DNA of 64,000 nucleotides from Roseovarius sp. THAF27 (GCF_009363655.1 NZ_CP045393.1:3658001-3722000); one strand, 5' to 3'; numbered from the stretch's first letter, positions 27,290-36,395 are shown. Notes: generated by a model from the letters alone, not told the origin. Made by a program: numbers and translations.

Positions 27290-28168
27290 TCAGGCCAGCA
27301 GGCTTTGCACCTCTCCGCCCTGCTTTTCCAGATACTTGCGCATCTTCTGGAACGCCGCCGCCTCGATCTGGCGCACGCGCTCCTTCGACAGGCTCAGCTC
27401 TTCGCCAAGGCTCTCCAGCGTCCGCGCCTCGTCCTTCAGCTTGCGCTGCACGACGATGAACCGCTCGCGCTCGTTGAGCTTGGACATCGCACCGCCCAGC
27501 CAATTGCGCAGCGCGCTCCGGTCATGATCTTCCTCGACCAGCTCGTCACCGCGCTTGCCGTCATCCTCGATCGTGTCGATCCACTCGCGGCCCTCGTCCT
27601 CGGTCGATTGCGTCGCATTCAGCGAGAAATCCGTGCCCGACAGCCGGCCTTCCATCATCTCCACGTCACGCAGCGGCACGCCCACTTCGATGGCGATCAT
27701 CTCTCGCATCTGGTGGCGGTCCAGCGTCTCTCCCTTGGCCATGGATTCGCGCTCCAGCCGCGCCTGCACCCGCCGCATGTTGAAAAACAGCGACTTCTGA
27801 CTGCTGGTGGACCCGGTGCGCACCATTGACCAGTTGCGCATCACGTAATCCTGGATGCTGGCCTTGATCCACCACACCGCATAGGTCGAAAACCGCACGC
27901 CGCGGTCGGGGTCGAACTTGTCGGCAGCCTTCATCAGGCCCAAACCCGCTTCCTGGATCAGATCGTTCATCGGCGCGCCATAGCGCCGGTATTTCGAGGC
28001 CATCGAGATCGCCAGTCGCATGTAAGCGGTGATCAGGCGATGCAGCGCCGCCTCGTCCCGCTGGTCGCGCCAGGCATAGGCCAATGTCAGTTCGGTCTCG
28101 GCGTCAAGCAGTTCGGCCTTCATCGCCGCGCGTGACATGTTTGTGCTGAAATTGCCATCCAAGGCCAT
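27290..28168 (-). CDS. rpoH: RNA polymerase sigma-32 factor (RpoHII type)
   Basis: 292 aa. Sigma-70 region 2 contains the RpoH-box area (AYMRLAISMASKYRRYGAPMNDLIQEAGLGLMKAADKFDP, read in parts) and VWWIKASIQDYVMRNWSMVR; region 4 ends with LSKERVRQIEAAAFQKMRKYL. The MALDGNFS start and the divergent region 3 (GTDFSLNATQSTEDEGREW) fit the RpoHII group, used in the photo-oxidative/singlet-oxygen response in Rhodobacter. Start chosen at 28168; the longer frame to 28252 covers the promoter. Confidence 0.9.
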   Translation of the reverse strand: MALDGNFSTNMSRAAMKAELLDAETELTLAYAWRDQRDEAALHRLITAYMRLAISMASKYRRYGAPMNDLIQEAGLGLMKAADKFDPDRGVRFSTYAVWWIKASIQDYVMRNWSMVRTGSTSSQKSLFFNMRRVQARLERESMAKGETLDRHQMREMIAIEVGVPLRDVEMMEGRLSGTDFSLNATQSTEDEGREWIDTIEDDGKRGDELVEEDHDRSALRNWLGGAMSKLNERERFIVVQRKLKDEARTLESLGEELSLSKERVRQIEAAAFQKMRKYLEKQGGEVQSLLA

Positions 28169-28223
28169 GGTCAAATACTCCCGGTCGCGATTGTAATGCA
28201 GCTTTTTCGCAGTCTTTGGTGGT

Positions 28224-28251
28224 GGTACGCAGGGGTTCAACGCGCGGATCA
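28224..28251 (-). promoter_or_regulatory. RpoE-like (ECF) promoter candidate for rpoH
   Basis: On the minus strand, TGATCC (28251-28246), 18 bases, then TACC (28227-28224). Rhodobacter RpoE promoters have a TGATCC -35 and a TAAG-type -10 at this spacing, and rpoHII is a known RpoE target there. The -35 is exact, the -10 is weak. It sits about 55 bases upstream of the start codon. Confidence 0.35.
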
Positions 28252-28270
28252 CGAAAAGGATGCAAAAAAA

Positions 28271-28771
28271 ATGTTGCCGGGACTAAGTTTCGTTTTAGGA
28301 AGCATCGGATCGGGCAAAACGATCTTCGCCGAAAACCTGGTCCTCGGCACCGGGCGCACGCCCGTCGCTTTGGTGACCACACCCCCTGACGATACCGGAA
28401 TTCAGGCCACTCTCGACCGGCGTCAGGCCGCGCAGGCCGCCTGGCAAACCCGTCACGACCCGCTCGAAATCGGCCGCACCCTCGCCGGGATCAGCGGCGA
28501 CAGCGCCGTTCTCGTCGATGCGCTGCCGCTCTGGCTGGTCAACCGGGCCGAGGCCGGCCACGACCTCGCAGAGGCCGAGGCGGAACTGATGGCCGGCCTG
28601 GCCCTCTGCGCCGCGCCCGTCGTGATTGTCTCCCGCGCGCCCGAAATCTGCGAAGACGCCACGCTGCGCGCCGCCCGCGGGCGGCTGAACATGAAACTCG
28701 CCGCCACGGCGGGGCTCGTGGTCAATGTCACCGCCGGTCTGCCCTATGTGCTGAAGGGCAACCTGCCGTGA
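28271..28771 (+). CDS. Degenerate CobU/CobP-like P-loop protein
   Basis: 166 aa. The P-loop GSIGSGKT (residues 10-17), VDALPLWLVNR and the C-terminal GRLNMKLAATAGLVVNVTAGLPYVLKG match adenosylcobinamide kinase/guanylyltransferase. However, the region that carries the guanylylated His in CobU (about residue 50) reads LDRRQAAQAAW with Arg there, and the SNEVG motif is replaced by SRAPEI with a deletion. It may be a kinase-only or repurposed relative. The start follows an AAAAGGA ribosome site; overlaps the next gene as ATGA. Confidence 0.7.
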   Translation: MLPGLSFVLGSIGSGKTIFAENLVLGTGRTPVALVTTPPDDTGIQATLDRRQAAQAAWQTRHDPLEIGRTLAGISGDSAVLVDALPLWLVNRAEAGHDLAEAEAELMAGLALCAAPVVIVSRAPEICEDATLRAARGRLNMKLAATAGLVVNVTAGLPYVLKGNLP

Positions 28772-29343
28772 ACACTCGCCTCTTCTGGGTCCGCCACGGC
28801 CCCACCCATGCCAGGGGCCTCGTCGGCTGGGCCGACCTGCCCGCCGATCTCTCCGACACCGCGCGCATCGCCCGGCTGGATGCCCACCTGCCGCGACCGG
28901 CCACGCTCGTCTCCTCCGACCTCACCCGCGCCGCCGCCACCGCCGACACGCTGGCCGAACACCGCACGCGCCTGCCCCACGACCCCGCCCTGCGGGAACT
29001 TCACTTCGGCGACTGGGATCTCAAAGCCCCCGACGACATCGAGGACCAGGCCCGCTACCACGCCTTCTGGAACCGCCCCGGTGAGGTGCGCCCGCCCTCG
29101 GGCGAAACCTGGTTCGAACTCGGCGCTCGTGTCAACGCCGCCACCGACGCGCTCATCGCCGCCCATCCCGGCGCCGACCTGGTGATCGTCGCCCATCTCG
29201 GCGTCATCCTCACCCAGCTTCAGCGCGCCCTCGACCTCACCGCGACCGAGGCGTTCTCGCACAGCATCGCCCCCCTCTCGGTGACCGAACTGAACCACAC
29301 GCCCTCCGGCTGGCACGTGGCGGGCATCAATCACACCCCGTGA
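28768..29343 (+). CDS. Histidine phosphatase family protein (CobC-like)
   Basis: 191 aa. Phosphoglycerate-mutase-like fold with the catalytic RHG triad at residues 9-11 (FWVRHGPTHA), SSDLTRAAATAD near 49, ELHFGDWDLK near 80 and the second His in IVAHLGVILTQ. CobC-type enzymes remove phosphate from alpha-ribazole phosphate in B12 assembly. The 4-base overlap with the CobU-like gene supports a cobalamin-related role, but that partner is degenerate, so the substrate is uncertain. Confidence 0.8.
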   Translation: MNTRLFWVRHGPTHARGLVGWADLPADLSDTARIARLDAHLPRPATLVSSDLTRAAATADTLAEHRTRLPHDPALRELHFGDWDLKAPDDIEDQARYHAFWNRPGEVRPPSGETWFELGARVNAATDALIAAHPGADLVIVAHLGVILTQLQRALDLTATEAFSHSIAPLSVTELNHTPSGWHVAGINHTP

Positions 29344-29401
29344 TGCACACCCGCACAAATGATCGCTTTGCGCCGTCCCGCCCCCGGCCTAACGTCCCCC
29401 C

Positions 29402-30280
29402 ATGACTTATGACCTTTTCATCGGCGACCGCACCTTCTCGAGCTGGTCCCTGCGCGGCTGGCTCATGCTGGAAAAGTTCGGCCTTCCGCACCGCACCCAC
29501 ACGGTCGGACTCTATGACGGCACCATGGCCGAAGACCTCAAGGACCTCGCCCCGGCCCGCCTCGTGCCGGTGATGCGGGACGCAAACGGCATCGTCATCT
29601 TCGACAGCCTCGCCATGGCCGAAACCCTGGCCGAACGTCACCCCGACGCCAACCTCTGGCCCGCCGACCCGGCCGCCCGCGCCCTCGCCCGCTCGATCAC
29701 CGCCGAAATGCATTCCGGCTTTTCAGCCTTGCGCGCCGACTGCCCGATGCAGCTTCGGCACCAATGGCAGGGCTTCACCCCGTCCGACGCGGTCCAGGCC
29801 GATCTCTCCCGCATCGGCACGCTCTGGGCCATGGCCCGCACCCGCCACGGCGCGGACGGCCCCTGGCTCTTCGGGCGCTACAGCCTCGCCGACGCCTTCT
29901 ACGCCCCCGTCGCCGCCCGCATCGCGGGCTACGCCCTGCCCGTTGGCAAGACGGCGCAGGCCTATGTCGACACCACGCTGGCCGACCCGGCCTTCCGCAA
30001 GTGGCGCGCGCTCGGCCTCACCAAGTCCTACGATCCCGTCCCCTATGACCTGCCGCTCGACCACGCCACGTGGCCCGGCCCCCGCCCCGTCCCGGCTCGC
30101 GCCGTCACCGATGGCACGCCCGAAAACACCGCCTGCCCCTATTCCGGCAAGGCGCCCACGCACCTGATGGAAACCGGCGGGCGCATTTTCGGCTTCTGCA
30201 ACGCCACCTGCCGCGACAAGACCGTCGCCGACCCCGACGCCTGGCCCGCCTTCACCGCGATGCGCGACGCCGAGACCTGA
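29402..30280 (+). CDS. Glutathione S-transferase with C-terminal Cys-rich extension
   Basis: 292 aa. The thioredoxin-like N-terminal domain begins MTYDLFIGDRTFSSWSLRGWL with FSSWS as the likely glutathione-activating site; LVPVMRD and DSLAMAE follow as the usual cis-Pro and glutamyl-binding motifs, then an all-helical domain to about 210. The last 70 residues add CPYSGKAPTHLMETGG and FGFCNATCRDK, a three- to four-Cys pattern resembling YHS/TRASH metal-binding domains. Ordinary GSTs end near 210-220. Confidence 0.82.
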   Translation: MTYDLFIGDRTFSSWSLRGWLMLEKFGLPHRTHTVGLYDGTMAEDLKDLAPARLVPVMRDANGIVIFDSLAMAETLAERHPDANLWPADPAARALARSITAEMHSGFSALRADCPMQLRHQWQGFTPSDAVQADLSRIGTLWAMARTRHGADGPWLFGRYSLADAFYAPVAARIAGYALPVGKTAQAYVDTTLADPAFRKWRALGLTKSYDPVPYDLPLDHATWPGPRPVPARAVTDGTPENTACPYSGKAPTHLMETGGRIFGFCNATCRDKTVADPDAWPAFTAMRDAET

Positions 30281-30285
30281 CCCGC

Positions 30286-30320
30286 CTTTTCCTCTGGCCC
30301 CAAATATCCCCGCCGGAGGC
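30286..30320. repeat. Mosaic intergenic motif, copy 3
   Basis: CCTTTTCCTCTGGCC-CC-AAATATCCCCGCCGGAGGC directly after the GST stop. Of the four copies it is closest to the form I know as frequent downstream of genes in Rhodobacterales. Confidence 0.6.
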
Positions 30321-30355
30321 TCCGACGTCCGCCACCGGCGCGACCTCGAAGACGG

Positions 30356-30404
30356 TTAACCATTCCTAAACCACTGGCGCGCTATCCGTTAACCATTCTC
30401 AAGG
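30356..30404 (+). promoter_or_regulatory. CtrA-like binding sites upstream of comM
   Basis: TTAA-CCATTCC-TAAAC at 30356-30371 matches TTAA-N7-TTAAC with one mismatch. A second half-like copy, GTTAACCATTCTCAAGG, lies at 30388-30404, so GTTAACCATTC is repeated 33 bases apart. The comM ATG is at 30419, 15 bases after the second copy. Confidence 0.5.
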
Positions 30405-30418
30405 AAACGGAGTCCCCC

Positions 30419-31933
30419 ATGGTCGCCCGCGCCTATACCGTCGCCTTCGAGGGCGTCGAGGCCCGCCAGGTCGAGGTGCAATGCGCCGTCACCCCAGGCG
30501 TCCCGGCCTTCTCGCTCGTCGGCCTGCCCGACAAGGCCGTGTCCGAGGCCCGCGACCGCGTTCGCACCGCACTCTCGTCCATGGCCATCGCGCTGCCCTC
30601 CAAGCGCATCACCATCAACCTCTCGCCCGCCGACATGCCCAAGGAAGGCAGCCATTTCGACTTGCCCATCGCCCTCGCCCTGCTCGCCGCGCTCGAAATC
30701 ATCCCCCCCGACGCCGTCGAGGGCACGTGCAGCTTGGGTGAGCTCTCCCTCGACGGCTCGCTCGTCTCCGTCATCGGCGCTCTTCCCGCCGCCATGGCCG
30801 CTGCCGAGGAAGACCGCACGCTTCTCTGCCCCAAGGGTTCGGGGGCCGAGGCCGCCTGGGTCGGCGCCACGCAAGTCATCGGCGCCGCCACCCTCGCCGA
30901 CGTAGTGCGCCACTACACCGGCCAGTCGCCCCTGCCCCCGGCGGAACCGGGCGAGGTCACCGCCGACGCCTCGGGCCGCGACCTGCGCGACGTCAAGGGC
31001 CAGGAACGCGCCAAGCGCGCGCTTGAAATCGCCGCCGCCGGGCGGCATCACCTGATGATGGTCGGCACGCCCGGCTCGGGCAAATCCATGCTCGCGGCCC
31101 GCCTGCCCGGCATCCTGCCGCCCCTCACCGCGCCCGAGGCACTGGAAACCTCGATGATCCACTCCCTCGCCGGCCTGCTGACCGAGGGCGGCATCAACCG
31201 CACGCGGCCCTTCCGCGAGCCGCACCACACCGCCTCCATGGCCGCCATCGTCGGCGGCGGGCGGCGGGCAGGCCCGGGCGAAATCAGCCTTGCCCATAAC
31301 GGCGTGCTCTTCATGGACGAGTTTCCCGAATACCCCCGCGCGGTCCTTGAGACCTTGCGCCAGCCGATCGAGACGGGCGAGGTCGTGGTGGCCCGCGCCA
31401 ACGCCCATGTCCGCTATCCCTGCCGCTTCTTGCTGGTGGCCGCCGCCAACCCCTGCAAATGCGGCTACCTGCCCGATCCGGCCCGCGCCTGCGCCCGCGT
31501 GCCCCAATGCGGCGAGGATTACATGTCCCGCATTTCCGGCCCCCTGATGGACCGCTTCGACCTGCGCATCGAGGTTCCCCCGGTCAGCTTCACCGATCTC
31601 GACCTGCCCCCCTCGGGCGACAGCTCTCTCGAGGTGGCCGAGCGGGTCGCAACGGCCCGGGCGGTGCAACAGGCGCGCTTCAGCAATCACGCCGACATGC
31701 GCCTCAATGCCGATGCCGAAGGCGAGGCCCTGGAAGAGATCGCCACGCCCGAAAGCGAAGGCCGAGCCCTTCTGAACACCGTGGCCGAACGCATGGGCCT
31801 CTCGGCGCGCGGCTATCACCGCGTCCTGCGCGTCGCGCGCACCATCGCCGATCTCGACGGGTCCGAGGAGGTCCGTCGCCCCCACGTGGCCGAAGCGGTC
31901 AGCTACCGCCTGACGACGATGAAAGAGACCTGA
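30419..31933 (+). CDS. comM: ComM/YifB-type Mg-chelatase-like AAA ATPase
   Basis: 504 aa, full length. N-terminal Lon-like domain (VGLPDKAVSEARDRVRTAL), Walker A GTPGSGKSMLA at about 216-226, Walker B NGVLFMDEFPEY, a CXCGY...CXCXP.. zinc-type cluster (PCKCGYLPDPARACARVPQC) and a C-terminal winged region (RGYHRVLRVARTIADL). ComM is a hexameric branch-migration helicase for natural transformation. Its last 35 bases overlap the 3' end of the convergent esterase gene. Confidence 0.93.
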   Translation: MVARAYTVAFEGVEARQVEVQCAVTPGVPAFSLVGLPDKAVSEARDRVRTALSSMAIALPSKRITINLSPADMPKEGSHFDLPIALALLAALEIIPPDAVEGTCSLGELSLDGSLVSVIGALPAAMAAAEEDRTLLCPKGSGAEAAWVGATQVIGAATLADVVRHYTGQSPLPPAEPGEVTADASGRDLRDVKGQERAKRALEIAAAGRHHLMMVGTPGSGKSMLAARLPGILPPLTAPEALETSMIHSLAGLLTEGGINRTRPFREPHHTASMAAIVGGGRRAGPGEISLAHNGVLFMDEFPEYPRAVLETLRQPIETGEVVVARANAHVRYPCRFLLVAAANPCKCGYLPDPARACARVPQCGEDYMSRISGPLMDRFDLRIEVPPVSFTDLDLPPSGDSSLEVAERVATARAVQQARFSNHADMRLNADAEGEALEEIATPESEGRALLNTVAERMGLSARGYHRVLRVARTIADLDGSEEVRRPHVAEAVSYRLTTMKET

Positions 31934-32807
31934 TCCAGTCCCCCAGGTCCGCCAGCGTCTCGCGCCCCTCGGGCAGCAGGTTGTGGAACAGCGGCCAGAC
32001 ATGCGGCAGCTCGTGTTCGACCACCTCGGTCACCTCCACGCCCGCCGCCCGCAAATGCGCCGCCATGCGGATGGTATCGTCGCGCAGCACTTCCGTGTCG
32101 CCTACCCCGATCCACACCGGCGCCGCGCCCTCGAACCCGGCGAATAGCGGTGAGACGCGCGGGTCCTTCGGGTCCGTGTCGCCAAGATACCACTCGCACA
32201 TCTCCTCGGCCCGCTCGATCGGCAGCACCACCTCGCTCTCGGCGTTCTCGCGGATGCTGTCGCCCGAAAAGGTCAGGTCCGTCACCGGCGACAGGGCAAT
32301 GCAGCCCAGTGGCTGCGTCAGGCCCTCCCGCGTGATCTCGGCCAGTACCGCCAGCGCCAGGCATCCCCCCGCGCTGTCGCCCGCCAGCACCACACCGCCG
32401 GGGCGGTCCATCACCGCGCGGTAGACGGCCATGCAATCGTCGAACGCGCCCGGAAAAGGCGTCTCCGGCGCCAACCGGTATTGCACCAGCGCCGCCGGCG
32501 CCCGCGCCTCGCGCGACAGCACCGCCAGCATCTTGCGATAGACCCGCGGGCTGCCGAACACGAAGCCCCCGCCGTGGAAATACAGGATCAGCGGCCCGTC
32601 TTCGCGCCCCACGCCCAAGGCCCAGGTCCACAGCACCGGCACCTCGCCCAGCTCGTCCTCGGCCACCGAGGTGCCGCGCGGCGCGTGGAACAGAACCTTC
32701 GCCTTGGTCTCGAAAGACCGGCGCGCCTTGGCCACCGTGGCCTTCCGCAAATGCGGCTTCTCGGTCAGCCGCAGCCACCGGTTCAGCAGTGGCCGCATCA
32801 CGCTCAT
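31899..32807 (-). CDS. Alpha/beta hydrolase (HSL-type esterase)
   Basis: 302 aa. Oxyanion-hole motif [10 protein letters not shown] at 77-86, nucleophile elbow GDSAGG with Ser145, an acidic residue in [11 protein letters not shown] and the catalytic His in LPHVWPLF. This is the hormone-sensitive-lipase-like group acting on short acyl esters in the cytosol. Its stop lies inside the convergent comM coding end, and its start overlaps the gshB stop as ATGA, so it is transcribed behind gshB. Confidence 0.87.
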   Translation of the reverse strand: MSVMRPLLNRWLRLTEKPHLRKATVAKARRSFETKAKVLFHAPRGTSVAEDELGEVPVLWTWALGVGREDGPLILYFHGGGFVFGSPRVYRKMLAVLSREARAPAALVQYRLAPETPFPGAFDDCMAVYRAVMDRPGGVVLAGDSAGGCLALAVLAEITREGLTQPLGCIALSPVTDLTFSGDSIRENAESEVVLPIERAEEMCEWYLGDTDPKDPRVSPLFAGFEGAAPVWIGVGDTEVLRDDTIRMAAHLRAAGVEVTEVVEHELPHVWPLFHNLLPEGRETLADLGDWIRSLSSSSGGS

Positions 32808-33739
32808 GCGCGTTTCGCCTCGATCGCGTCCCAGATCCTGCCGGCCACGTTGATCCGGTCGAACCGCTCCAGCTCCTGAATGCCGGTGGGCGAGGTCACG
32901 TTGATCTCGGTCAGGTACTGCCCGATCACGTCGATGCCTACGAATATCTGCCCCGCCTCGCGCAGCTTTGGTCCGATGATGGCACAGATCTCGCGGTCCC
33001 GGTCGGTCAGCGCCACCTTCTCGGGCCGCCCGCCCACATGCATGTTCGACCGCACCTCCCCTTTGCCGGGCAAGCGGTTGATCGCGCCCACCGGCTCGCC
33101 CTCCACCAGGATAACGCGCTTGTCGCCGTCCTTGATCTCGGGCAGGTATTTCTGGACGATCAGGGGCTCGCGGCTGAACCCGGTGAACATCTCGTGCAGG
33201 CTCGACAGGTTCCGGTCGCTCTCGGGCAGGTGAAAGACGCCCGCGCCGCCATTGCCGTAAAGCGGTTTCAGGATCACGTCGCCATGCTCGGCCTTGAACG
33301 CGCGGATGGTATCCAGATCGCGCGCAATCGCCGTCGGCGGCATCAGCTCGGGAAAATCGAGAATCAACAGCTTCTCGGGAAAGTTCCGCACCCAGAACGG
33401 GTCATTGACCACCAGCGTCGTGTCGCGCACCCGCTCCAGCAGATGCGTCGTGGTGATGTAGAACATGTCGAAGGGCGGATCCTGGCGCAGCCACACCACG
33501 TCGAACTCCGACAGGTCCGCCACCCGCTCGTCGCCCAGGCTGAAATGATCGCCCTTCACCCGCTGCACGGTCAGCGGCCAGCCCCGCGCGGTGATCCGCC
33601 CCCGGTCATAGGCCAGCTTGTCCGGCGTATAGTAGAACAGGTCATGCCCCCGCGCCTGTGCCTCCTCGGCCAGGCGAAAGCTGCTGTCCCCGGCAATGTC
33701 GATCCCGCCGATCGGATCCATCTGAAAGGCTATCTTCAT
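32804..33739 (-). CDS. gshB: Glutathione synthetase
   Basis: 311 aa, standard length. N-terminal [53 protein letters not shown], and the ATP-grasp core [15 protein letters not shown] with [13 protein letters not shown] near the C-terminus. It joins gamma-glutamylcysteine and glycine with ATP. Coupled by overlap to the downstream esterase gene. Confidence 0.96.
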   Translation of the reverse strand: MKIAFQMDPIGGIDIAGDSSFRLAEEAQARGHDLFYYTPDKLAYDRGRITARGWPLTVQRVKGDHFSLGDERVADLSEFDVVWLRQDPPFDMFYITTTHLLERVRDTTLVVNDPFWVRNFPEKLLILDFPELMPPTAIARDLDTIRAFKAEHGDVILKPLYGNGGAGVFHLPESDRNLSSLHEMFTGFSREPLIVQKYLPEIKDGDKRVILVEGEPVGAINRLPGKGEVRSNMHVGGRPEKVALTDRDREICAIIGPKLREAGQIFVGIDVIGQYLTEINVTSPTGIQELERFDRINVAGRIWDAIEAKRA

Positions 33740-33797
33740 GGGCCATCCCCGTCCTCTTGCTGACCTCTACATGGGCCAAGCACCGGCGGGGATCAAT

Positions 33798-34187
33798 TCA
33801 GAAATGCCCGAACGCGTTTTCCATCACGGTGACAGCGCCCTGCCCGTCCACGACCGCCAGGTCGAAACGCACCTCGCTCAACTGGCCCTCGGGCGTCTGG
33901 CCCAGATATTCCGACGCCGCCACGTGAATGCGCTGCATCTGCGCCGGACGCAGCAGCGCCATCGCGCTGTCGACAGTGTCCGACGCCTTCACCTCGCAGA
34001 ACACGTAGACGCCCCTGTCGAGAAAGATCAGGTCGATTTCACCGCCCTGACCGCGCCAGCGCGTTTCCAGCAGGTCGACGCCGCGACGGTCATACTCAAG
34101 TGCCACGGATTTCTCGGCAGAGGCCCCCTTGTGATAGGCCCGTTGCCCGCGTTCCCTGCGCCTTTGCAGGATGGTGTCGCATGTCAT
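33798..34187 (-). CDS. yraN: UPF0102 protein YraN
   Basis: 129 aa. Endonuclease-like fold: GASAEKSVALEYDRRG, then RWRGQGGEIDLIF and VFCEVKASDTVD, the E...D..EVK pattern of restriction-like nucleases. The biological role is not established. It lies beside rsmI and the LpoA-like gene, the same grouping as yraL-yraM-yraN in enterobacteria. Confidence 0.9.
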   Translation of the reverse strand: MTCDTILQRRRERGQRAYHKGASAEKSVALEYDRRGVDLLETRWRGQGGEIDLIFLDRGVYVFCEVKASDTVDSAMALLRPAQMQRIHVAASEYLGQTPEGQLSEVRFDLAVVDGQGAVTVMENAFGHF

Positions 34188-34247
34188 TCCGGTTCGCCTT
34201 TCGTCACCAAACCTCTCGCATCAGACACCAAAACATCTAATTTTTCC

Positions 34248-35102
34248 CTAACCGCTCAATTCCAGCGCCCTCTGGTACACGACCCGCCGTTTCAGCCCCA
34301 GCCGCGCCGCCACCGTATCGGCCGCATCCCGCACGCTCTGCGTCTCCAGCGCTTCGCTCAGCGCCGTGTCGAGGTCCTCGCCGCTACCGGCCGCGGCCGC
34401 GCCGCGCTCGATCAGCACCACGATCTCGCCCTTGACCGGCTGCGCCTCCAGCCGTTCGGCCAGCTCGCCCAGCGTGCCGCGCAGCACTTCCTCGAACTTT
34501 TTGGTCAGTTCCCGGCAGACCGCCGCCTGCCGCTCGGCGCCCAGCACCTCGGTCGCGTCGCGCAGCATCGCCGCCACCCGCTTGGGCGATTCGTAGAACA
34601 CCAGCGTTCCCGGCACGCCCGCCACCTCCCGAAGTGCGGATTTCCGCTTGGACCCGCCCGAGGGCAGGAAGCCCGCGAAATAGAAACGGTCGGTCGGCAG
34701 ACCGGCCACGGTCAGCGCCGTGACCACCGCCGACGGCCCCGGCGCCGATATCAGCGGAAAGCCCTCGGCCACCGCCGCCCGCGCCAGGTCGTACCCGGGG
34801 TCCGCCACCATCGGCGTGCCCGCCTCGGACGCGTAAACCACTGATTTTCCCTGCTCCAGCGCCGCCGTCAGGCGCGGGCGGGCGCGGCCGCCGTTATGGT
34901 CGTGATAGGACACCAGCGGCCTGTCGTTCAGTTTGACCCCGTGGATTTCCATCAACCGCCGCAGGCTGCGCGTGTCCTCTGCGGCCAGCACGTCGGCGCT
35001 GGCCAGGATGTCCAGGGTCCGCAACGTGATATCCCGCGCGGCGCCAATCGGCGTCGCCACAAGGTACAGCCCGGGCGCAAGGCTCTGCTTGTCGGGATTC
35101 AT
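34248..35102 (-). CDS. rsmI: 16S rRNA (cytidine-1402-2'-O)-methyltransferase
   Basis: 284 aa SPOUT/tetrapyrrole-methylase fold. LYLVATPIGAARDITLR near the start, AAEDTRSLRRLM, SYHDHNGGRA, ASEAGTPMVADPGYDL and the APGPSAVVTALTVAG loop are all RsmI signatures. It methylates the ribose of C1402 of 16S rRNA. The ATG at 35102 is preceded directly by an in-frame GTG at 35105; I prefer the ATG. Divergent from the LpoA-like gene. Confidence 0.95.
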   Translation of the reverse strand: MNPDKQSLAPGLYLVATPIGAARDITLRTLDILASADVLAAEDTRSLRRLMEIHGVKLNDRPLVSYHDHNGGRARPRLTAALEQGKSVVYASEAGTPMVADPGYDLARAAVAEGFPLISAPGPSAVVTALTVAGLPTDRFYFAGFLPSGGSKRKSALREVAGVPGTLVFYESPKRVAAMLRDATEVLGAERQAAVCRELTKKFEEVLRGTLGELAERLEAQPVKGEIVVLIERGAAAAGSGEDLDTALSEALETQSVRDAADTVAARLGLKRRVVYQRALELSG

Positions 35103-35188
35103 CACTGGACCCGCCTCTGTGGACGTCTATTATCGTGACCAACTGCGCCGTCCAGCCGGACCGCGCGAAAGAAGGAGTTCATACCCCG

Positions 35189-36373
35189 ATGTTTGCCGTT
35201 TTCGATGCCGTCCGCAAGCCGTTCCACCGACTTGCCCTTTTGGCCACCATCCTGCTGCTTGCCGCCTGCGACGCCGGACTCCCCGGTGCCGGCGGCAACA
35301 GCGGCCAGCGGATCGACCCCGGCACCGCCGTGCCGGTTGCCCTTCTGGTCCCGCATGGCGCATCCAATCCTCAGGAACAGCGCCTGGCCCGCGACCTGGA
35401 AAATGCCGCCCGCATGGCCGTCGCGGACCTGTCGGGCGTGAATATCGACCTGCGCGTCTACGGCACCGCCGGAAACGCCGGCAAGGCCCAGCAGGCGGCG
35501 CTCACTGCCGCCGCCGACGGCGCCAAGATCATCGTGGGTCCCCTGCACGCCGAATCCGCCAATGCCGTGGCCGTCGCCATGGCGCCCAAGAACATCAACG
35601 TGCTGGCGTTTTCCAACAACCCGACCATCGCGGGCGGCAACCTTCTGATCCTCGGCCAGACCTTCCAGGATACGGCCAATCGCCTGACCGGCTATGCCGT
35701 CAGCCAGGGCAAGCGCCGCATCATGACCGTGCATTCGCGCAACCTCGCCGGAGAGCTGGGCCGCGACGCCATCGCCCAGGCGATCCGCGCCAACGGCGCC
35801 ACCTCGGCCGGCGTGGTGAACTACGAGTTTTCCCAGGGCGGGGTCGTGGGTGCCGTGCCCGCCATCAAGGAAACCGCGCAGAGCAACAGCGCCGACGCGA
35901 TCTTCCTGACCGCCAACGCCGCCGGCGCCCTGCCGCTCTTTTCGCAGATGCTGCCCGAGGCGGGGCTGTCCCCGGCCGAAATTCAGTATATCGGCCTCGC
36001 CCGCTGGGACGAACCGGCCCAGACGCGCACGCTTCCGGGGGTTCAGAACGGCTGGTTCGCCATCCCCGACCCCCGGCGCGCCAACCAGTTCGCCTCGCGT
36101 TTCCAGGCGGCCAACGGCGGGGCGCCGCATGATCTTGCCGGTCTCAGCTACGACGCCATCGCCGCCATCGGCGCGCTGGCGAAATCGGGCCGCGCCGATG
36201 CCCTGTCGCGCTCCAGCCTGACGCAGTCGTCGGGCTTCCAGGGCGTGAACGGCATCTTCCGCTTCCTGCCCAACGGCACGACGCAGCGCGGCCTGGCCGT
36301 GGCCACCATCCGCAACCAGCAGGTCGTGGTGCTGTCGCCCGCACCCGCCAATTTCGGCCGCGCGGGGCTCTGA
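35189..36373 (+). CDS. Penicillin-binding protein activator (LpoA-like lipoprotein)
   Basis: 394 aa. A lipoprotein signal with lipobox LLAAC (Cys27) is followed by a type I periplasmic-binding-protein fold (VPVALLVPHGAS, IIVGPLHAESA, VLAFSNNP, ADAIFLTANAAG). This is the LpoA C-terminal domain group, which stimulates PBP1-type peptidoglycan synthases from the outer membrane; the N-terminal TPR domain of enterobacterial LpoA is absent. The ATG at 35189 follows GAAGGAG. Position next to rsmI and yraN matches the E. coli arrangement. Confidence 0.85.
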   Translation: MFAVFDAVRKPFHRLALLATILLLAACDAGLPGAGGNSGQRIDPGTAVPVALLVPHGASNPQEQRLARDLENAARMAVADLSGVNIDLRVYGTAGNAGKAQQAALTAAADGAKIIVGPLHAESANAVAVAMAPKNINVLAFSNNPTIAGGNLLILGQTFQDTANRLTGYAVSQGKRRIMTVHSRNLAGELGRDAIAQAIRANGATSAGVVNYEFSQGGVVGAVPAIKETAQSNSADAIFLTANAAGALPLFSQMLPEAGLSPAEIQYIGLARWDEPAQTRTLPGVQNGWFAIPDPRRANQFASRFQAANGGAPHDLAGLSYDAIAAIGALAKSGRADALSRSSLTQSSGFQGVNGIFRFLPNGTTQRGLAVATIRNQQVVVLSPAPANFGRAGL

Positions 36374-36395
36374 TCCCGCGCGCACGGCCCAGGTC

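Noticed and set aside
28169..28270. Cobalamin riboswitch before the CobU-like gene
   Set aside because: Only about 100 bases are available and no B12-box-like sequence is visible; the rpoH promoter occupies the space.
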